A DNA stretch of 64,000 bases from Prinia subflava. Lineage: Eukaryota > Chordata > Aves > Passeriformes > Cisticolidae. A program made the position numbers and the translations under genes. Position 1 is the first letter of the stretch. Each line of letters begins with the position of its first letter. Below the pieces are notes generated by a model that did no database searches, was not told the DNA's origin, and worked only from the letters and a program-made list of their open reading frames with translations. Location: assembly GCF_021018805.1 (NCBI RefSeq), contig NW_026960608.1:2666001-2730000 (forward strand), given 5' to 3'. Shown in pieces: positions 52,466 to 63,540 of this stretch.

Positions 52466-52877
52466 GATGCTTTCAGGAGGGTAGCAGCATGTCACCATCC
52501 ATCTGCACTGCTAAAACTTGTCTATCAAATCTCTCTATTCTTGTACTGTTTACATATTTTCTTTACTGATTCTCATAGGACAAATCCCTTGTTATTGCAG
52601 GTGCATTTGTTTTTCAACCCAAGATTAGGTTGTTATGTTAACAAGTTTTCATACCAAGATTGTTTTCACATGGGAACGTGCAAATTGCTTAACTACACTT
52701 AGAAAAGATGACAGGCTAGCTGTTAATTTCAGAGAGCAAGCCTGATTTTGAGGCCTTTCTTTTAAAATTCTTCTGCCCATCATGACATATTACAAACTTC
52801 CATCAGGATATTGGCCTTGTTGGCCTTTCCCCTAATTCTTACCCATAGGCACTCAACCTTATTGTCATTAATCTCAT
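52466..52877. other. No recognisable feature
   Basis: AT-rich unique-looking sequence with no ORF or repeat I recognise. Confidence 0.4.
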
Positions 52878-53284
52878 GATGCCTTGGGAAGGCTGACCTG
52901 GAACAGAGACTGGACAGAGCTAGAGAATAAAGTAGATATTTATTGAAGGGCCTTTAAGGGTACACCTTGAGCAGGACAAGAGCCTGACCAGGGCTACACC
53001 CAAGGTGGACTAAAAATGGTCACAAAAATGGACAACCGCTCACGAGGTCTTACACTTCTATAAATTTTGGTTCATTTGCATATTGGGGCTTAATTGTCCA
53101 ATTGCAGCTTTGGGTTGTGAAGTATCATCCTTCTTGCTTTCCTTCTTCAATCCACCACTGTTTATGCTTTTGGGCCTGAAACTTGTACTCGTTGTCCTTG
53201 GTCTTCATCAGAAAAGGGTTTTGTTTTGTCTACCTACTCTGTGAAGAGAGCTTACTAGCAGTTAATATGATGCTCAGAACTACA
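52878..53284 (-). mobile_element. LTR-like block
   Basis: It starts TGCCTTGG and ends GAACTACA. A minus-strand AATAAATATC lies near 52933 as a poly(A)-type signal. No TSD was found. The block separates element I from the CR1. Confidence 0.4.
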
Positions 53285-53329
53285 CCCCTAGGCAGCACAG
53301 AATCTGAACAACATGAAAGCTAAAACTTA

Positions 53330-55490
53330 AGGCATCATTTAGTTCTACAGTGTCAAGAGCCTCCCTAATATAGAGCCACCTCTCCATGTTTCCTACCTTA
53401 CATGTCTCTTCTGAAGAGCATGTAGCCATTCACTATAGCACTGCAGTCATGCGAGTCATCCCACTATGTTTCCATGATGGTGACTACGTCATAGCTTTCC
53501 TTCTGTACAATGGCTTCCACTTCCTCTTGTTTGTTACCCATGCTGTGTGCATTAGTGTACATGTACTTCAGCTGGGCTGCTGACTTCACCCCTGACTCTG
53601 GCTTAACACCCTTAGGCTCATCTCTGGAGAGCCTGGTCTTATCCCCTTCCCCCTTCAAACCTAGTTTAAAGCCCTCTCAATCAGCCCTGCCAACTCATGG
53701 GCTAGAATCCTTTTGCCCTTGCTACATAGATTAAGCTCATCTGACTCTAGCAGGCCTGGTATCGTAAAAACTGCCCCATGATCAAAAAAAAAAAAAAATC
53801 ATGCTGATAGCACCACTCCTTAAGCCACTTGTTGATAACATGGGTTTTCCTGTTCCTTTCATCATTCATCCCTACTATGGAAGGAACTGAGCAGAACACC
53901 ACCTGTGCTCCTGTCCCATCAACCAACTGACCCAGAGCCTTGAAGTCCTTTTTAATTACCCTGGTACCCTTCTTGTCAACCAACCTGCCAACCTGGACAA
54001 TCAGCAGTGGATAATAATCAGAGGGCTGCATTAGTTCACAGAGTCTCCTGGTGATACCCCATACCTGTGCCCCAAGGAGGCAGCAGACTTCCCTATAGGA
54101 TAGGTTTGGTCAACATACAGGCCCCTCAGTTCCCCTAAGAAGAGTGTCACCTACTACAACTACCCTTCTTTTATTCCTAATACCTGTGGTTGTAGAGACG
54201 GCCACGACACTCAGAGCGCTTCAGTAAAATTCCAGAAGGCTTGAAGCATCAGCTCCTTGTTATCTAGAAGTCTTTCATACCTTTTCTGTGTAGCCTCCCA
54301 TGGGCAGCTCCACACAGATCTGGCTCTTCCTCAGCTCCACACAGCTCTAGCTCTTTCTCTCCTTCTTCTCTTTTCTGTAGTTCCAACTCGCTCCTTCCTG
54401 TCCCTAGCATGGCCACCTAACCCTTTCTGTCCCTTGCCCGACCTCCTGTCCCTTCCTCCTCACAGCACAGCCAGCAGACTCCAACTGTCTCTAACCACCT
54501 AACTCACTCTTTTATCACACCCATAGCTGTGAGGGCAAGGCTGTTCCCATTCTTGAGTAATTAACACAGCTGCAATATATCAGAGGCAAGATTGCCTTTA
54601 GCACTATCTGTCTCCCCACAAATACCTGAGGTTCTGATCTAATAGATGGAGTGCAATTGGGAGACCCTGAAGACAGATTTTTTTTCTCTAGTGTCATCTG
54701 CTTGTCCCTCTAGATCCAGGGCCTCGTACCTGTTCTGTAAGGGCATCTGGGAAGGTGATGGGGATCAGGAGGGGATTCTTTTACCTCCCCAAGCAGGAAC
54801 CCATTTCCATTCCCCTCATCTGCTAGGTCTCCTTCTGCCTGATGTCAGTAAGGCCAGGGCTTCTCTGACTCATGCTGAGCTTCTCTCAGGGTTGGCAGGG
54901 TGTAACCCCAGTCTATTTCTCTTTCGCTCTCCCTAATGCTCCTTAGCCTTTCCACTTCTTTAAACTCAGCCACTAGACAGAGCAGATCATTCACCTGCTC
55001 ACACAGCATGCAGGTGTCTTTTGCGCTGTCCTCTGGTACTAACACTAGGCTCAGACACTCCCTGCAGCCATTGACCTGGATAGCTGTGTGCTTCTTTGGG
55101 GGTTCTGTTTGTATTAGCACACTTGCTGGCAGCAGCAACAATGGCTTTAGACTGTAAACCATTGCTGGATCTAGTCAAGTTGAGGGGGAAAAAAAGCAAA
55201 CAAGAAAAAAACCCCAAACCAACAAAAAACTCCAGCCAAAACACCACACCTACCTAACACATAGCCCACCAACTGGAGCCAGGAGGGAGTTGTGCCCTTC
55301 CTGCTTTAGCTGCCATGCAAACTGCCGTACCACACTCCCTAGAACCATTTACATCTCCTGCAAATGGTCCTGTGACCACACCTTGCTCCCCTGAATTGCT
55401 GGAAAGATGGCAGGAGCTGCTTGATCAGCTCTTTTAAATCACCTAAAAAGGGTCCTATAACTGCCCCTTGCTTGTCTGAATCCTTCCCAA
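53330..55490 (-). mobile_element. CR1 LINE, minus strand, 5' part with ORF1 and start of ORF2
   Basis: Minus-strand frames include the ORF1 amino end (55162-54845: CREC and CMLCEQ zinc-type Cys pairs, then ESEREID), an ORF1 esterase-like segment (54031-53747: RVIKKDFKALGQLV and NKWLKEWC) and the ORF2 endonuclease start (53658-53464: YTNAHSMGNKQEE). These are hallmark segments of avian CR1. The 3' end (RT, tail repeats) is absent. Most CR1 copies are 5' truncated, so a copy that keeps the 5' part and loses the 3' part is unusual. Frames are broken. Confidence 0.85.
54180..54645 (-). mobile_element. Possible LTR insertion inside CR1 ORF1
   Basis: A pyrimidine-rich non-coding stretch separates the two ORF1 parts. 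Its minus strand has GATAAAAGAG near 54515 as a TATA-like box. Boundaries and TSD were not determined. Confidence 0.3.
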
Positions 55491-55640
55491 ACTGCTGCAG
55501 CATGGGTCACTCTCCTATGGGGTGCAGTCCTTCAAGGACAGGCTGCTCTGGTGCGGGCTTCTTTCCATGGGCTGTGGATGTATCCCTGCATCCCCACGGA
55601 CCTCCATGGCCTGCAGGAGGACAACTTGCTTCACCATGTA
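55491..55640. other. Junction between CR1 and element H
   Basis: Short stretch with CCATGG/CTGCAGG-type words and no clear gene or LTR end. Confidence 0.3.
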
Positions 55641-56010
55641 TATTGGGTCTGACCAAGGTAAAGTTCATCACTTTGGGCAATGTGCCAGGCCATCAAATCC
55701 ACAGAAGTATAAAGCTTTAGTAGATACTGGTGCACAGTGTACACTGATGCCACCAAGGCACATGAGTGCAGAACCCATCTGGATCTCTGGAGTGACAGAG
55801 GGAAGATCCCTTCATTGTAAGATTGCTGCAGGTAGAAGACCAACAAGTACCAATTGCTACCAGGACAGTGCACTGGCGGCAGTATCGCACAAACTGAGAC
55901 ACTAACTCCTCTCCATGAACTAATTTGTTGACTGTAGATCCAAGGAGTAATCAGTAGAACCCGCTCACCCTCAACAGCCCCATATGGCCAGTGTGGAAGT
56001 CAAATGAGGA
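55641..56010 (+). pseudogene. pol: Protease region of element H
   Basis: The frame includes KALVDTGAQCTLMP near 55715-55750, the aspartic protease active site. The flap and end are broken by frame changes. Confidence 0.65.
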
Positions 56011-57340
56011 ATGCAGGCTGACAGTAGACTATCAGGGCCTGAAGTCACACCACCTATAAGTGCTGCTGTACCAGACATGTTGGAACTCCATTATGAGCTG
56101 GAGTCAAAAGCAGCCAAATGGTTTGCCACAACTGACATCGCTAATGCATTTTTCTCAGTCCCTCTGGCGGCAGAGTGCAGACCACAATTTGCTTTCACCT
56201 GGAGGGGTGTCCAATACTCCTGGAACTGACTGCCCCAGGGGTGAAAACACAGCCCCACAATCTGCCATGGCCCAATCCAGACTGCCCTGGAACAGGGCGG
56301 AGCTCCAGAACACCTACAATATATTGATGATATCATTGTGTGGGACAGTAGAGCAGAAGTTTTTGACAAAGGAAAGAAAATAATCCAAATTCTTCTGAAA
56401 GCTGGTCTAGCCATAAAACAAAGTAAGGTAAAGAGACCTGCACAGGAGATCCAGTTCTTGGGAATAAAATAGCAGGATGGATGCGGTCATGTGCCTACAG
56501 AGGTGGTTGACAAAATTGCAACTATGTCTCCACCAGCTAATAAGAAGGAAACACAATCTTTCCTGGGCCTTGTGGGATTCTGGAGAATGCACATTCCAGG
56601 TTATAGTCAGCTTGTGGGCTCCCTCTATCGAGTGACCCAGCAGAAGAACCACTTCAAGTGGGGCCCTGAGCAACAACAGGCCTTTGAGCAGATCAAACAG
56701 GAAATAGCTTGTGCGGTAGCTCTTGGGCCTGTTTGGACAGGACCAGCTGTGCAAAATATACTCTCCACTGCATCTGGGGAGCAGGGCTTCACCTGGACTC
56801 TCTGGCAAAGGACCACAGAAGAAACTCGAGGTCCACCATTAGGGTTCTGTAGTTGGAGTTATCGAGGATCAGAAGCCCACAATACTCCAACTGAAAAAGA
56901 GATACTAGCAGCTTATGAGGGGGTTCAACCCACCTCAGAAGTTGTTGGGACAGAAGCATGTCTCCTCTTGCCACCACAATTGCCCGTCCTACACTGGATG
57001 TTTAAAGGAAACATTCCCTCAACACATCATGCAACCAGCTCTACACAGAGTAAGTGGGTAGCATTAATTACACAATGAGCCTGAATGGGAAAACCCAATT
57101 TCCCAGGAATCCTAGAAGAGAATTTGGATTGGCCAGAAGCCAGAGATTTTGGAGCACTGCCTGAGAAGGTGACTCATGCCCAAGAAGCACCACCATATAA
57201 CAAGTTACCAGAAAATGAAGGAAGCTATGCTTTATTTACTGATGGATCCTGCCAAGTAATAGGAAACCATCAGAGGTGGAAAGCTGCTCTGTGGAGTCCC
57301 ACACAACAAATCATTTAGGCTGCTGAAGGGGAAGGTGAAT
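56011..57340 (+). pseudogene. pol: RT and RNase H of element H
   Basis: RT palm at 56011-56229 with TDIANAFFSVPL, then a stop. Y-I-D-D lies at 56320-56331. Thumb and connection fall in a 195-codon frame at 56491-57078 (a Q-SFLGLVGFWRMHIPGY block). The RNase H start follows with LFTDGS at 57230-57250. Stops at 56227, 56469 and 57076 and frame changes disable it. Confidence 0.75.
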
Positions 57341-58660
57341 CAAGCCAATTTGCAGAGGTGAAAGCCATTCAACTAACCCTAGAGATTGCTGAGTGAGAAA
57401 AGTGACCCATACTTTATACCAACTCCTGGATGGTGGCTAATGCCCTATGGGGATGGCTGCAGCAGTGGAAGAAAAGCAATTGGCAGTGCAGGGGTAATCC
57501 CATCTGGGTTGCTACATTGTGTCAGGACATTGCTGCAAGACTAGAAAACATGACTGAAAGTACATCATGTAGATGCTCACATGCCCAGAAGTCGTGCCAC
57601 TGAGGAGCATCAAAACAATGAACAGGTAGATGAGGCTACCAAATTTGGAGTAGCTCAAGTGGACCTAGATTGGGAAAGAAAGACTGAGCTATTTATAGCC
57701 TGATAGGCCCACGAAACATCAGGGCATCTAGGGGGGGATGCAACATACAGATGGGCTCGTGATCGAGGGATGGACCTGACCATGCAGGCTATCTCACAGG
57801 TGTGAAACATATGCTGTCATCAAGCGAAACACACGAGTGAAGCCTGTTTGGAGTGGAGAGTGGTGGCTGGGTTTCCAGTACAGTGAAGCTTGGCAAACTG
57901 ATTATATTGGGCCATTGCCACAAACACGCCAAGGCAAGAGTTATATCCTCACCATGGTAGAGTTCACAACTGGCTGGCTAGAAACGTACCCAGTAAACCA
58001 TGCCACTGCCTGGAACATGATTTCAGATCTTGAAAGACACATTTTGGGGTGACATGGAACCCCAGATAGAATTGAGTCAGATAATGGGACTCATTTTCAA
58101 AAAAATCCTTTAAACTCCTGGGCAAAGAACCATGGCATTAAGTGGATATATCACATTCCCTATTATCCACAGGCCTCTGGGAAGACTGAAAGATATAATG
58201 GGCTGCTAAAAACTGTGCTAAGGGCATTAGGTAATGGGTAATGGAAGCCCTGGGATGTGAAGTTGGCAGAACCCACTTGGCTAGTCAATACTAGGGGATC
58301 TGCTCACCGCCCTGGTCCTGACCAGTCGAAGCCCTTAGACACTGTGGAAGGAGATAAGGTCCCTGCATAGGGAAGTGGCTGGGGAAGTCAGAGTGGATTG
58401 CTTCTCCCATGGGAAAAGGCAGACTCATTTGTGGGATTGTCTTTGCCCAAGGACCTGGATGTACTTGGTGGGTGATGCAGGAGGATGGGGAGACCCGGTG
58501 TGTACCTGTCTTAAGTTGCAATGCAATATATAACCAAAAGTATGTATTCCATTACCATCTGTTAAAACCAGGTGAGGCAATATTCTTTATCTCTTCCACC
58601 ACTCATCCTCCCTCCAGGGGTATATCTTCTGTTAATAGGCCATTGAGTCTCACTGCATGA
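57341..58660 (+). pseudogene. pol: RNase H end and integrase of element H
   Basis: RNase H decays through 57341-57620. The integrase zinc region has H-H (near 57605-57730) and C-C (near 57800-57815), broken by stops. The core has Asp in TDYIG (57896-57910), Asp in SDNGTHF (about 58078) and Glu in SGKTER (about 58177). The carboxyl domain (58409-58660) matches the A remnant at 4055-3900. Confidence 0.75.
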
Positions 58661-58939
58661 CTGATAAAATTACATCATCCCATTGTGAGATGCTCCACCC
58701 AAAGAAAAGAGCCCAGCATTCCTACCTAAATAAAAATCTAAGAGTCAGAACACCAGGGCAATCTGTTTCCACTAGATTCCCAGAAGAAGACCGGACCCAT
58801 CTCACCACCACTGGACCTTCAGAAGAAAACACCCTTCTACAAGATCATTGCTTCAACAGAACCACATCTCTCACTCCAGGAAGACTGCAGCCACAATTTA
58901 ATTAAACTGCTACCAACACCCTGACCAACAAAGTGTCAA
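58661..58939 (+). other. 3' untranslated region of element H
   Basis: One open frame (58657-58905) without recognisable domain; probably non-coding sequence between pol and LTR. Confidence 0.35.
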
Positions 58940-59165
58940 GTTATATTCCAACTCTGTCAGTGTGTTTTTGTTTGTTTGTTTGTTTTCATGCTACTGCATT
59001 TTTGTTTTTGTTTTCCTAGTAAAGAGCTGTTATTCCTATTCCCATATCTTTGCCTGAAAGCCCCTTAATTTCAAAATTACAATAATTCGGAGGCAGGGGG
59101 TTTACATCTTCAAGAGGGGCTCCTGCCTTCCGTAGCAGACACCTCTCTTTCCAAACAAACAAACA
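58940..59165 (+). mobile_element. 3' end of the LTR of element H
   Basis: AGTAAAGAGCTGTTATTCC and the following 120 bp match 10322-10470 of the solo LTR at 9690. The 5' part of the LTR is not recognisable. A (GTTT)n tract lies near 58968-58985. Confidence 0.6.
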
Positions 59166-59181
59166 AACAAACAAACAAAAA
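59155..59181. repeat. (AAAC)n microsatellite
   Basis: Seven uninterrupted AAAC units at the end of element H. Confidence 0.85.
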
Positions 59182-59288
59182 AGTGGGGCCCAAGGGCATT
59201 GAGAGAAAAAGGGTGAAAAAAAGAATAATAGTTCTTGAGTACTGTGGTTTTACGTTTGCCAATTTTGGTTTCTCGGCTAATGCACTAT
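59182..59288. other. No recognisable feature
   Basis: Short spacer between the microsatellite and the next LTR-like block. Confidence 0.3.
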
Positions 59289-60616
59289 TTGTAGTGGTTT
59301 AAGTGTCTACCAGAATCACCCACTCTTTCTTTATTGTGAGATAGGATTAGAAGAAAAATAAAAGCAGGCTCAAACTTAAAGGGTATAAAGACAGATTTAT
59401 TAACACACACTAAAAGAAAAGAATGAGAATTAAAATGAAAATTTCGAAGCACTTTTCCCTCCCCACAAACTGTTCACTTTACCACTGACAACACAAAGAG
59501 ACAAAACCCGTGATTTACAGTCAGTTTCACTACTTAAAATAATCTTTCATCAGTTCTTAGGGAGAGGAGTCTCTCTTAGAACTCCCATAGAAAAATTGCT
59601 ACAAGAAAACAGTCTCCTGGTGCATCCCATGTCACAAATTTGCAGCCGCCTAGGGGAAATTCTGCAAACCATGAAGTCCCTCCCATCAGCAGTTTTTCCC
59701 ACAACTGCATATCAGTCATGTACGCTTTGGGGTGTCATTTTAAAGATACAACAACTCCAAAGCAAAGGATTTGCTTCATCTCGTGGAACAGAGATCTCTT
59801 TTCTTTTTTCCTAGGGGTAGAGTCTTTATTCTTCATCCAATCTCTCTCTGTTTAAGCTTTTCACGGGATCACAGCTTCTCATAAGATCAATATTCACTTC
59901 GTCTATCACAAATATTTTTGCTCAAATCTACAATCTGAATAATCATCTCCTCAATTTATATTGTCCACAGTTTAAAGGGATATTCTAATATATTATAGCT
60001 TATTACTATGGCTCATAAAAGACTTTCAGCCTCAGACTAGGCAACTCTTCCATCCTTTCTCCCAAGTAGTCTTAAGTAGTCTTTCACTCTCTCTTCACTG
60101 CCTTTAGTCTCATGCTGAATCTCTCTAAGTTTCAATCACTCTGTCATTTCTTACTCAGAGAAAGGTCAATGCTCCGCAAGTTTTATCTGTGCAAATAAAG
60201 AGTTAATATCTTGCCCAGGGCTTGCGGTGGTCATGTGATCTCTGCCAGGCGGCAGCCACTAGAATTTCAAAGCTGCAGAGATGGGGGAGGACTCAGGAAT
60301 GGTGGCCAGGATTTTAGCAGCCAGGCTGGTGGATGTCTCCCCCTCTGCCCCTTGGTCTCATCTGGGGTGGCCCAGCCTGGGCTCAAGGCTGCTCCCGAGG
60401 GCCCGGGGGAACATCTCCCTTGGCCCAGGCCAATGGCGCAGGGAGCCAGGCTGGCTTACCTCTTCTGAGGCTGGAAGAAAAAGGGCCATTTCCTGGGATT
60501 CCTCCAAATTTAACCCTGTGTATATTCACAGACATATCATCTCTCTAGTGGCTGTATTAGCTGTCAATTTTCATACCTAGTCACTGATTGGTTCTTGAAC
60601 TTCCCAAACTACCACA
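59289..60616 (-). mobile_element. Long LTR-like block (about 1.33 kb)
   Basis: Plus-strand ends are TGTAGTGGTTT and AAACTACCACA, an imperfect inverted repeat as in LTRs. A minus-strand AATAAATCTG near 59395 suggests minus orientation. No protein is encoded. TSD not found. Long solo LTRs of this kind are common in songbirds; family not named. Confidence 0.5.
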
Positions 60617-60899
60617 CTGAGTGACCTAATTTTTTGTGTGCTGGATATAGAAACCTCATTAGGCAGCATCATGTAGTCTAGCTTACCCTGGTTCGGGTGG
60701 CACGTGGTCGTGGCTATATTTCTCCCATTTGCTGACCCTTACCTAAACATAAGTCCTATAACTAAGGCTACTGTGGCTGTTTTGCAGTTTGCTTTATGGG
60801 CTAATAAGGTGAAGAATTCATAGATTTTTAACTTCCTCTGGAAGGCAGGCACATGGATTCAGAGCTATCACACACTAACTGTATGTTTTTAGAGTTACT
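60617..60899. other. No recognisable feature
   Basis: Spacer before gag of element L; possibly leader sequence. No LTR end or PBS recognised. Confidence 0.3.
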
Positions 60900-60949
60900 T
60901 TAATAATGGTACCTACTGAGATAAAATGACACTGGGAAAATTTTTTCCC

Positions 60950-61518
60950 ACCCCTTAACCCAGTTCTTTGAGTCTACCCCACCAGTTTTCAAAAGGTTCA
61001 AATCTTCTCTGAATGCTAATGATATCATATAGCGGCCGGTGTTGCTAATACACCCGTTCTTTTTAGCATTCAGAGATAAGGAGAGATTGACCTGGATAAC
61101 CACCCTGATACTTACCCCAGAGACTAGGGATGCTGCCCCAGAGCCTGACCCTGCCCCACTGCCCACGTCAGAAATGAACCACCCAGATTGGGTGGGAGTT
61201 CTGGTAAAGGAGATACGCAAGATGGGCCAGATGCTAAAAGAATACATTTCCCCAGCTGGTGGGAAACCCTTCCCATTGCCTCCAAGAGAGAGTCTGATGG
61301 TGCAGCAGTAGAATCCACAGATGTTACAACCATCCAATTTCCAGCGGAATCGCAAGGGCAGTCACAGCCAGTAGCAGTCGCCCCTGTGGAAGCAAATAAG
61401 TCTAAGATGAAATCTGAGCACCCAGGTAATAAGGATAAGAAAGGAGGGCCCTCACAACCTGCAGGGGAGCCAGAAGTTGAGATCATCACCAAGTCCTTGT
61501 TGTATGAAAGTCTCTGTA
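60950..61518 (+). pseudogene. gag: gag of element L, left part
   Basis: Frames at 61039-61311 and 61188-61518 encode a segment with NHPDWVGVLVKEIRKMGQ and Pro/Glu-rich flanks. A frame change lies near 61300. It is assigned to gag because it precedes the gag segment shared with A (62280-62498). Confidence 0.5.
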
Positions 61519-61977
61519 TGTCACAATCCGTTTAATGGTCGTGATGGTTTGTTTTGATTTCAAAGTGCAAAAAGAGGCAAAGAGAACTCAGTTTTGACCA
61601 AAAATCAATGTATCTTTTATTGATACCCACAAACAATGTGCGATAGAGGAAAAAGGAGAGAAAGAGAAAGGAGAAAAAGAGAAAAAGAGGGGGTTATAGC
61701 TACCAATGGGAGACGCGAGTCCTCATTACGCTGAGCCAATAGACCACCTTCAAAGTCCTCGTGGCACTCGCTAATAGATCCATCTTCTCCATTGGGGAGA
61801 TCTCAAAGGTTCTTTTTCGGGGGAGCTTATTATAGTCCATTTCGAAGTGGGGGGCAGCAAGCCAGGAAAAAGGGGGGTGGGAGTTCTTGTGAGCAGTGTG
61901 GTCTTGCTCTGTTGAGGGAACAGGTACAGGTACAGCACAGCTAGTTCAGAGCAAACACAGCCCAGGCACCCATGACA
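61519..61977 (-). mobile_element. E-type LTR copy 3 (solo) in gag of element L
   Basis: It starts TGTCACAATCC and ends CATGACA. Homologous to 5329-5688 and 10706-11715 with about one change in seven to ten bases by eye. Minus-strand AATAAAAGATAC near 61620. The gag sequence continues on both sides. A clear TSD was not found. Confidence 0.75.
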
Positions 61978-62760
61978 GATCCATTGTTCTTTCCATGGAC
62001 CAGTGAGCACACCTGCAGGACTTTGGCTATGGTCTCAGCTCCCTTTCCCCCTCGTCCTTCTGTGGCGATTGGGAGGCAAACGAAGGGTCTTTGGACTGAC
62101 CCTCACACCCTAATCTGCAAAAAGATATTGTACGATGAGGGTGTGAGGCTTATACAGCCTAGTTACTTCAGGTCTGAGACCTTATAAGTACAGGCATGCA
62201 ACTAGATAGTAGTGAAGCAAAGAATTTAAGACCTTTGACCCAGGAGTCAGGTGTGAATCAGGTATTCGTAAGGGACCCAAGGCCCCTTTCCCTCTGGGAG
62301 CAGCTTTTAATGAGTGTAAGAGAGAAGTTTGTCCACAGAGAGAAAATACAGGAATACCATCATAGAATGTGCTGGAAAACTCTTAAGGAAAAGATTCAAC
62401 AGATTAAAAAAGTGGCAGTATTAGAGACAGTCCTTGAGAGGGATGGACAGCATAATAATGACCTTGACAAAGTCAAGTGCACAGGGCAAATGTTGTAGAA
62501 TCTAGCAAATCTAGGCCCATCTCAATACACCAGCTTCATTGCAACAATTAATGCTGATAACAACTGAGAGACAGTGAGTTCTGTTGCTAACAAGCTTAGA
62601 AATTATGAGAATATGATCAATTGCCCAATACAAGCTCATGTCTCTGCTGTAGTTAAAGAACTCAGAGGAGATAAGGGAGGTGATGGAAAAGATGAAAAAG
62701 ATCAGTGCAGCACCAGTGCGAGTCACAAGCCCCAAAGTCAGAGCCCAACTTCCCCTAGCT
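61978..62760 (+). pseudogene. gag: gag of element L, right part
   Basis: Frames at 61978-62187 and 62196-62498 continue gag. The latter (SLWEQLL, then a WKTLKEKIQQIKKVAV stretch) matches A gag at 49630-49367. 62574-62760 is a charged low-complexity end. No zinc knuckle recognised. Confidence 0.6.
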
Positions 62761-63124
62761 AAAGAAAGAGGGTACACCCCATGAGCTGACCTGTAGTTCT
62801 TTCTGCATAACCATAAAAAAGACATGAAAAAGTAGGATAAGAAACTCATATCTGTCCTGGCAAGGCAGGTGCGTCAACTCAAAAAGAGAAACGCTAACCA
62901 AGAAAGCTCCACTAAAATAAAAGTAGCCTCAGCTTCCCATGACCAAGCTGCCAGGTATTACAGAAATGAAAATGCTCTGTCAGATCCCCTTGAAGAAACC
63001 TCCAGTATGTATGCCCAAGAAGGAAATAATAACCAGGGCTAAAAGAACCCTGCCTCTAGCCAGGAAGAAACATGGGAAAACCGGGTCTTTTAGACAATGT
63101 AGATCTGATAGCCTGGCACATCAG
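62761..63124 (+). pseudogene. Gag-protease linker of element L
   Basis: Lys/Pro-rich fragments in several frames with stops; no domain recognised. Confidence 0.4.
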
Positions 63125-63540
63125 AGCCACAAAAATATGAAGCTTTAGTTGATACTGGTGCGCAGTGTACCCCAATACCATCGAGATGTGGGAGTAGAAC
63201 CTGTTTCCATTGATGGTGGGACAGGGGGATCGCAGCAATTAACCTTGTTAAAAGCCAAAGTGAGCCTCACTAAGAAAAAGTGGCAGAAGCATCCTATTGT
63301 GACTGGCTCAGAGGCCCCATGTATTTTGGGCATAGACTTCCTCCAAAACGGCTATTGCAAAGACACAAAAAGACTCAGGCTTTTGAAATAGTTGCTATAA
63401 AGGCAGAAGGCATTAAGCAATTAAACACCTTCCCAAAACTATCAGAAAACCCATCTGTATTAGGACTCCTGAAGGTGAAAGAGCAACGAGTACCAATTGA
63501 CACCTCAAGAGTACATCACCAGCAGTATTAAATCAAAATG
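63125..63540 (+). pseudogene. pol: Protease region of element L
   Basis: An ALVDTGAQCTPIP active-site segment lies at about 63143-63182, in one frame up to about 63185. The rest of the protease is in another frame (63149-63391) ending with GIDFL. Same layout as A protease at 24430-24179. Broken. Confidence 0.65.

Larger units (their letters stand above)
55641..59165 (+). mobile_element. Element H: ERV-L-like pol remnant with 3' LTR end
   Basis: It contains protease, RT, RNase H and integrase in order on the plus strand, then a 3' region and the end of an LTR of the family found as a solo LTR at 9690-10477. Gag and the 5' LTR are missing. Related to A and L. Confidence 0.75.

Noticed and set aside
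61511..61985. Target duplicate for E-type LTR copy 3
   Set aside because: No matching 4-6 bp on the two sides.
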